NCBI GenBank assembly: GCA_039619475.1
Contig: CM077115.1
Coordinates: 507,796,215-507,860,214 of the forward strand
DNA length: 64,000 bases
From: Icerya purchasi
Lineage: Eukaryota; Arthropoda; Insecta; Hemiptera; Monophlebidae
Direction of reading: 5' to 3'
Shown here piece after piece: positions 56,288 to 64,000 of the stretch. Both the position numbers and the translations under genes were made by a program. Under the pieces are notes generated by a model. The model searched no databases. It was not told the DNA's origin and saw only the letters and a list, made by a program, of their open reading frames with translations. Position 1 is the first letter of the stretch; each line of letters opens with the position of its first letter.

Positions 56288-59092
56288 ATGATGACCGAGT
56301 CTAACATTAAATTGTTGAACTTGAACGTAAAAAGTTTAAGAGCTCATTATGACGAACTTTTAATATTTCTGAATGCGCAGGCTTTTAGATTTGATATAAT
56401 TTTGCTTACGGAAACCTGGATTTACAGGGAAGAGCTTTATAAATATGGCATTTCAGGGTATTCTATGTACGCACAATGTAGGGGTAATAAGCGCTCCGGG
56501 GGCGTAATCGTTTATATTAAGGATAATTTTCAAGTTGAGCAAATTAACACGAATATTCCTACGGGAAATATAATACATTTGAAAATTAGTCTTGGGGGTA
56601 GAAAATACTTTTCCTTCTTTGGAATCTATAGATTTTGTAATTCAAACATCGGGGAATTTTTGGCAAATTTATTAAATATTATCGATATCTCGGAGTTTCG
56701 GTCAGTGATCTCCGGAGATTTGAATATTAATATTTTAGAAGATACAAAATGTTCAGAATATCTTAATTTATTGAATTCTCGCGGATTTTTGAGTTTAGTT
56801 AATACACCTACCTTTATGCGACAAAGTAGAGCTTATTTCTCTTGTTTAGACCATGTCTTGGTCAGAGGTCTTGAAAGTAATAAAATAAATTCCAACCCGG
56901 TGGTTGAAGTTCTTGATGTTGGGTTCTCAGATCATAGTGCTGTAATTGTTTCTCTACAAGTATTAGATTGCATCGTAATGACCCCTTCACCAATTACTAT
57001 GTTTGTGGATAAAGTACTTTTCCGAAAAAATCTGTTTAATGTTAAACTAGATTTTTTATACAATGAGAAAGATTCTATAGATACTAAATTTACAAATTTT
57101 ATAGACATAGTCAGCAGGCTTGTTCAGAGTAGCAAGCGAACAATAAAAATGAAGCAGCATAAACGGAAACGGGCTCCTTGGGTAACTAACGAAATATTGG
57201 ATATCACGAGTAAAAAAAATAATTTATACAAATCATTGAAATCTACGAATCACAGCATTTCTTTACTATTAGAGTATAAAAAGGTATCAAGGCAGGTGCA
57301 AAAATTAGTTAGAGTAGCTAAGAAAGATTATTATAATACTATACTAAATAATTGCGGACATGATCAACAAAAGTATTGGAGAATGGTTAAAAAATTACTA
57401 GGTACTAAAGAGTATGCTATTAGTGAAATAAAGACAAAAGAAACAAATTTACTTGTAAATGGGCACGAATACGAGGTCGCTAGTCTCTTTAATAATTATT
57501 TCCTAAATTCTGTAAATGATTTGGTGAATAACGAATATCCCGATACTCAACCTGTTACTATTAACATTCCATCTATACAGACCTTCGGTTTTATCGAATT
57601 ATTAGAAAGCGAAGTAAAATACGCTTTAATGTCGCTTCCTAATAAATCGTCATTCGGAATTGACGGAATTTCAATACTTTTGATAAAAGATAATTGTGAA
57701 TTTTTTGTTAAACCGTTGACGTATTTATTTAATGAATCTATTAAGCTAGGTAAATTTCCAGACATTTTAAAGATAGGTATAATTACGCCCGTTTATAAAA
57801 GTGGGGATAAATGTGACATAGCAAATTACAGACCAATATGTATTCTACCGACCTTCTCAAAAATTTTTGAAAAATGTATTAAAACCAGGATGTTAAGCTT
57901 TTTACACGTAAAGAAGTTCTTCAGTGTTAATCAGTATGGATTCCTGCAGGGGAAAAGTACTGACACAGCATTGTTTAATCATATATCATACATAGCAAAA
58001 AGCTTAGAAAGTGGTAAATCCTGTCTGGCAGTTTACTTTGATCTGCGAAAAGCTTTCGACACAATCAATCATAAAATTCTACTGAAAAAATTGTATTCAT
58101 TGGGCTTTAGGGGTAATATATATGACTGGTTTGAATCGTATCTTCAACAAAGGAAGTACAAAACTAAAATAAACAAGGTTTTCAGTGAATGTGTTAGTCA
58201 AAATTGTGGGGTGCCGCAAGGAAGTATTTTGGGTCCACTTCTGTTTTTAATATATGTAAATGATTTATGTGATCTTATTATACCGGGCAAAATATTCACT
58301 TACGCTGATGATACTGTGTTCACTATGAGTTCACGCTATACCGACATTTTGCAACAACAGGTACAGCTTGGGGTAAATGTAATACTAAACTGGTTCCATA
58401 ACAATAGGCTTATAGTAAATTTAAAGAAAACGAAGCTCGTGGTCTACAGTAATCTACCACAGAATCAGTGGGACGATATAAAGATTACAATAAACAACAG
58501 TATACACATAGACAGAGCCTACGAGATCAAATACTTGGGTCTAACACTCGATTGCAGGTTGACATGGAACAAGCACATTTATTTCTTGGAAAAGAAATTA
58601 AGAAAGTTAAATTACATTTTTTATTACTTGGGAGAATTTTTCAAAGGAAACCATATCTATCGATTATATCAATCACTATACCTACCGGTTCTTACCTATG
58701 GACTAATGCACTGGGGGAAAGTAGCTGAATATAACAGAAGACAACTGGACATTTTGCAAAACAGGATATTTAAGCTCATAAACAAAGACAGTAACATCAG
58801 TTGCAAATACAATTTCCTGAACATAAGAATTTTATATAAGATTCAGGTACTACTTTATATGATTAAAAACAGAGAGGAATTTACATTTTTATATAAGGAG
58901 GGTAAAACCAGAAGCTCTGGTAGGGAAATAGCAGTGGTACCTAATTTCAATAAATACCATTCCAAAATACAAATGGTCTACATGGCTCCTTTACTTTATA
59001 ATTTACTACCGGATCACGTCAAAGAAAATCTTAAAAACTATAAGAAGAGACGCAAATGCTTAACGAATTATTTTACAGAAAGTTCCAATTAA
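56288..59092 (+). CDS. D2 ORF2: APE endonuclease and reverse transcriptase, intact
   Basis: 934 codons. The endonuclease occupies about residues 5-225: LLNLNVKSLRAH, LTETW (Glu near 41), YRFCNSNIG, SGDLNIN (Asp 144), SDH (Asp 215, His 216). RT occupies about residues 450-720: NKSSFGIDGIS, YKSGDKCDIANYRPICILP, FLQGKSTDTALF, VYFDLRKAFDTINH (Asp 585), GVPQGSILGPLLFLIYVNDL, YADD (672-675), NNRLIVNLKKTK. The C-terminus has a thumb-like region, then NYKKRRK. There is no RNase H, as usual for CR1/L2 types. It would nick the target and prime synthesis on the element RNA. Two adjacent ATGs occur at the start; the first is taken. Confidence 0.93.
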   Translation: MMTESNIKLLNLNVKSLRAHYDELLIFLNAQAFRFDIILLTETWIYREELYKYGISGYSMYAQCRGNKRSGGVIVYIKDNFQVEQINTNIPTGNIIHLKISLGGRKYFSFFGIYRFCNSNIGEFLANLLNIIDISEFRSVISGDLNINILEDTKCSEYLNLLNSRGFLSLVNTPTFMRQSRAYFSCLDHVLVRGLESNKINSNPVVEVLDVGFSDHSAVIVSLQVLDCIVMTPSPITMFVDKVLFRKNLFNVKLDFLYNEKDSIDTKFTNFIDIVSRLVQSSKRTIKMKQHKRKRAPWVTNEILDITSKKNNLYKSLKSTNHSISLLLEYKKVSRQVQKLVRVAKKDYYNTILNNCGHDQQKYWRMVKKLLGTKEYAISEIKTKETNLLVNGHEYEVASLFNNYFLNSVNDLVNNEYPDTQPVTINIPSIQTFGFIELLESEVKYALMSLPNKSSFGIDGISILLIKDNCEFFVKPLTYLFNESIKLGKFPDILKIGIITPVYKSGDKCDIANYRPICILPTFSKIFEKCIKTRMLSFLHVKKFFSVNQYGFLQGKSTDTALFNHISYIAKSLESGKSCLAVYFDLRKAFDTINHKILLKKLYSLGFRGNIYDWFESYLQQRKYKTKINKVFSECVSQNCGVPQGSILGPLLFLIYVNDLCDLIIPGKIFTYADDTVFTMSSRYTDILQQQVQLGVNVILNWFHNNRLIVNLKKTKLVVYSNLPQNQWDDIKITINNSIHIDRAYEIKYLGLTLDCRLTWNKHIYFLEKKLRKLNYIFYYLGEFFKGNHIYRLYQSLYLPVLTYGLMHWGKVAEYNRRQLDILQNRIFKLINKDSNISCKYNFLNIRILYKIQVLLYMIKNREEFTFLYKEGKTRSSGREIAVVPNFNKYHSKIQMVYMAPLLYNLLPDHVKENLKNYKKRRKCLTNYFTESSN

Positions 59093-64000
<4,908 letters not shown>

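Overview
The window is AT-rich eukaryotic DNA, most likely from an insect or another arthropod. The evidence is the mix of APE-type non-LTR retrotransposons, mariner, pogo and hAT-like remnants, long A/T homopolymers, trinucleotide microsatellites and the lack of operon-like coding. No host protein-coding gene, rRNA or tRNA could be recognised. Species cannot be told from the sequence.

Layout. 1-19.26 kb is old intergenic DNA. It holds decayed RNase-H-bearing retroelement ends (near 0.36-0.6, 3.9, 5.6-6.4 and 16.9-17.6 kb), an RTE-like remnant (11.2-12.0 kb), a dead mariner (12.2-13.1 kb) and a palindromic foldback element (18.18-18.48 kb). 19.26-44.01 kb is one nested retrotransposon complex flanked by a 12-bp direct repeat. 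44.01-54.36 kb is intergenic DNA with a pogo/Tigger-like deletion derivative, an RTE-like tail, a foldback MITE, a minisatellite and a hAT-like MITE. 54.36-64.0 kb is a (ATT)n array that carries an apparently full-length L2/CR1-type element (called D2) and then runs for more than 4.5 kb to the window edge.

The complex. Three copies of one I/R1-superfamily family (family A: ORF1 gag with three zinc knuckles; ORF2 with APE endonuclease, FADD reverse transcriptase and RNase H; poly-A tail) lie on the minus strand. Outermost C0 is split into a 5' part (43.2-44.0 kb) and a 3' part (19.27-24.19 kb). Inside it lies C1, split into a 5' part (42.4-43.2 kb) and a 3' part (24.19-30.09 kb). Inside C1 lie C2 (30.09-36.65 kb) and an L2/CR1-like element D1 (36.74-42.40 kb, plus strand). 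Every internal break falls in the asparagine-coding AAT/AAC tract of a host copy's ORF1. That tract is in effect a (ATT)n microsatellite, and D2 also sits in (ATT)n. The simplest reading is that both families tend to land in ATT-type repeats, and that family A carries such a landing site inside its own gag gene, producing Russian-doll nesting.

D1 and D2 share an ORF1 (coiled coil plus RNA-binding core; D2 also has a PHD-like finger) and an ORF2 (APE endonuclease plus YADD reverse transcriptase, no RNase H). Both end in 5-bp tandem tails preceded by a hairpin. D2 has intact ORFs. D1 is 5'-truncated, has one nonsense codon and looks like a chimera of two subfamilies. In all five copies the spacer between ORF1 and ORF2 holds long hydrophobic open frames. 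In four of them such a frame ends within 20 nt of the ORF2 start. This may be a real extra protein, a translation-coupling device or a by-product of T-rich composition.
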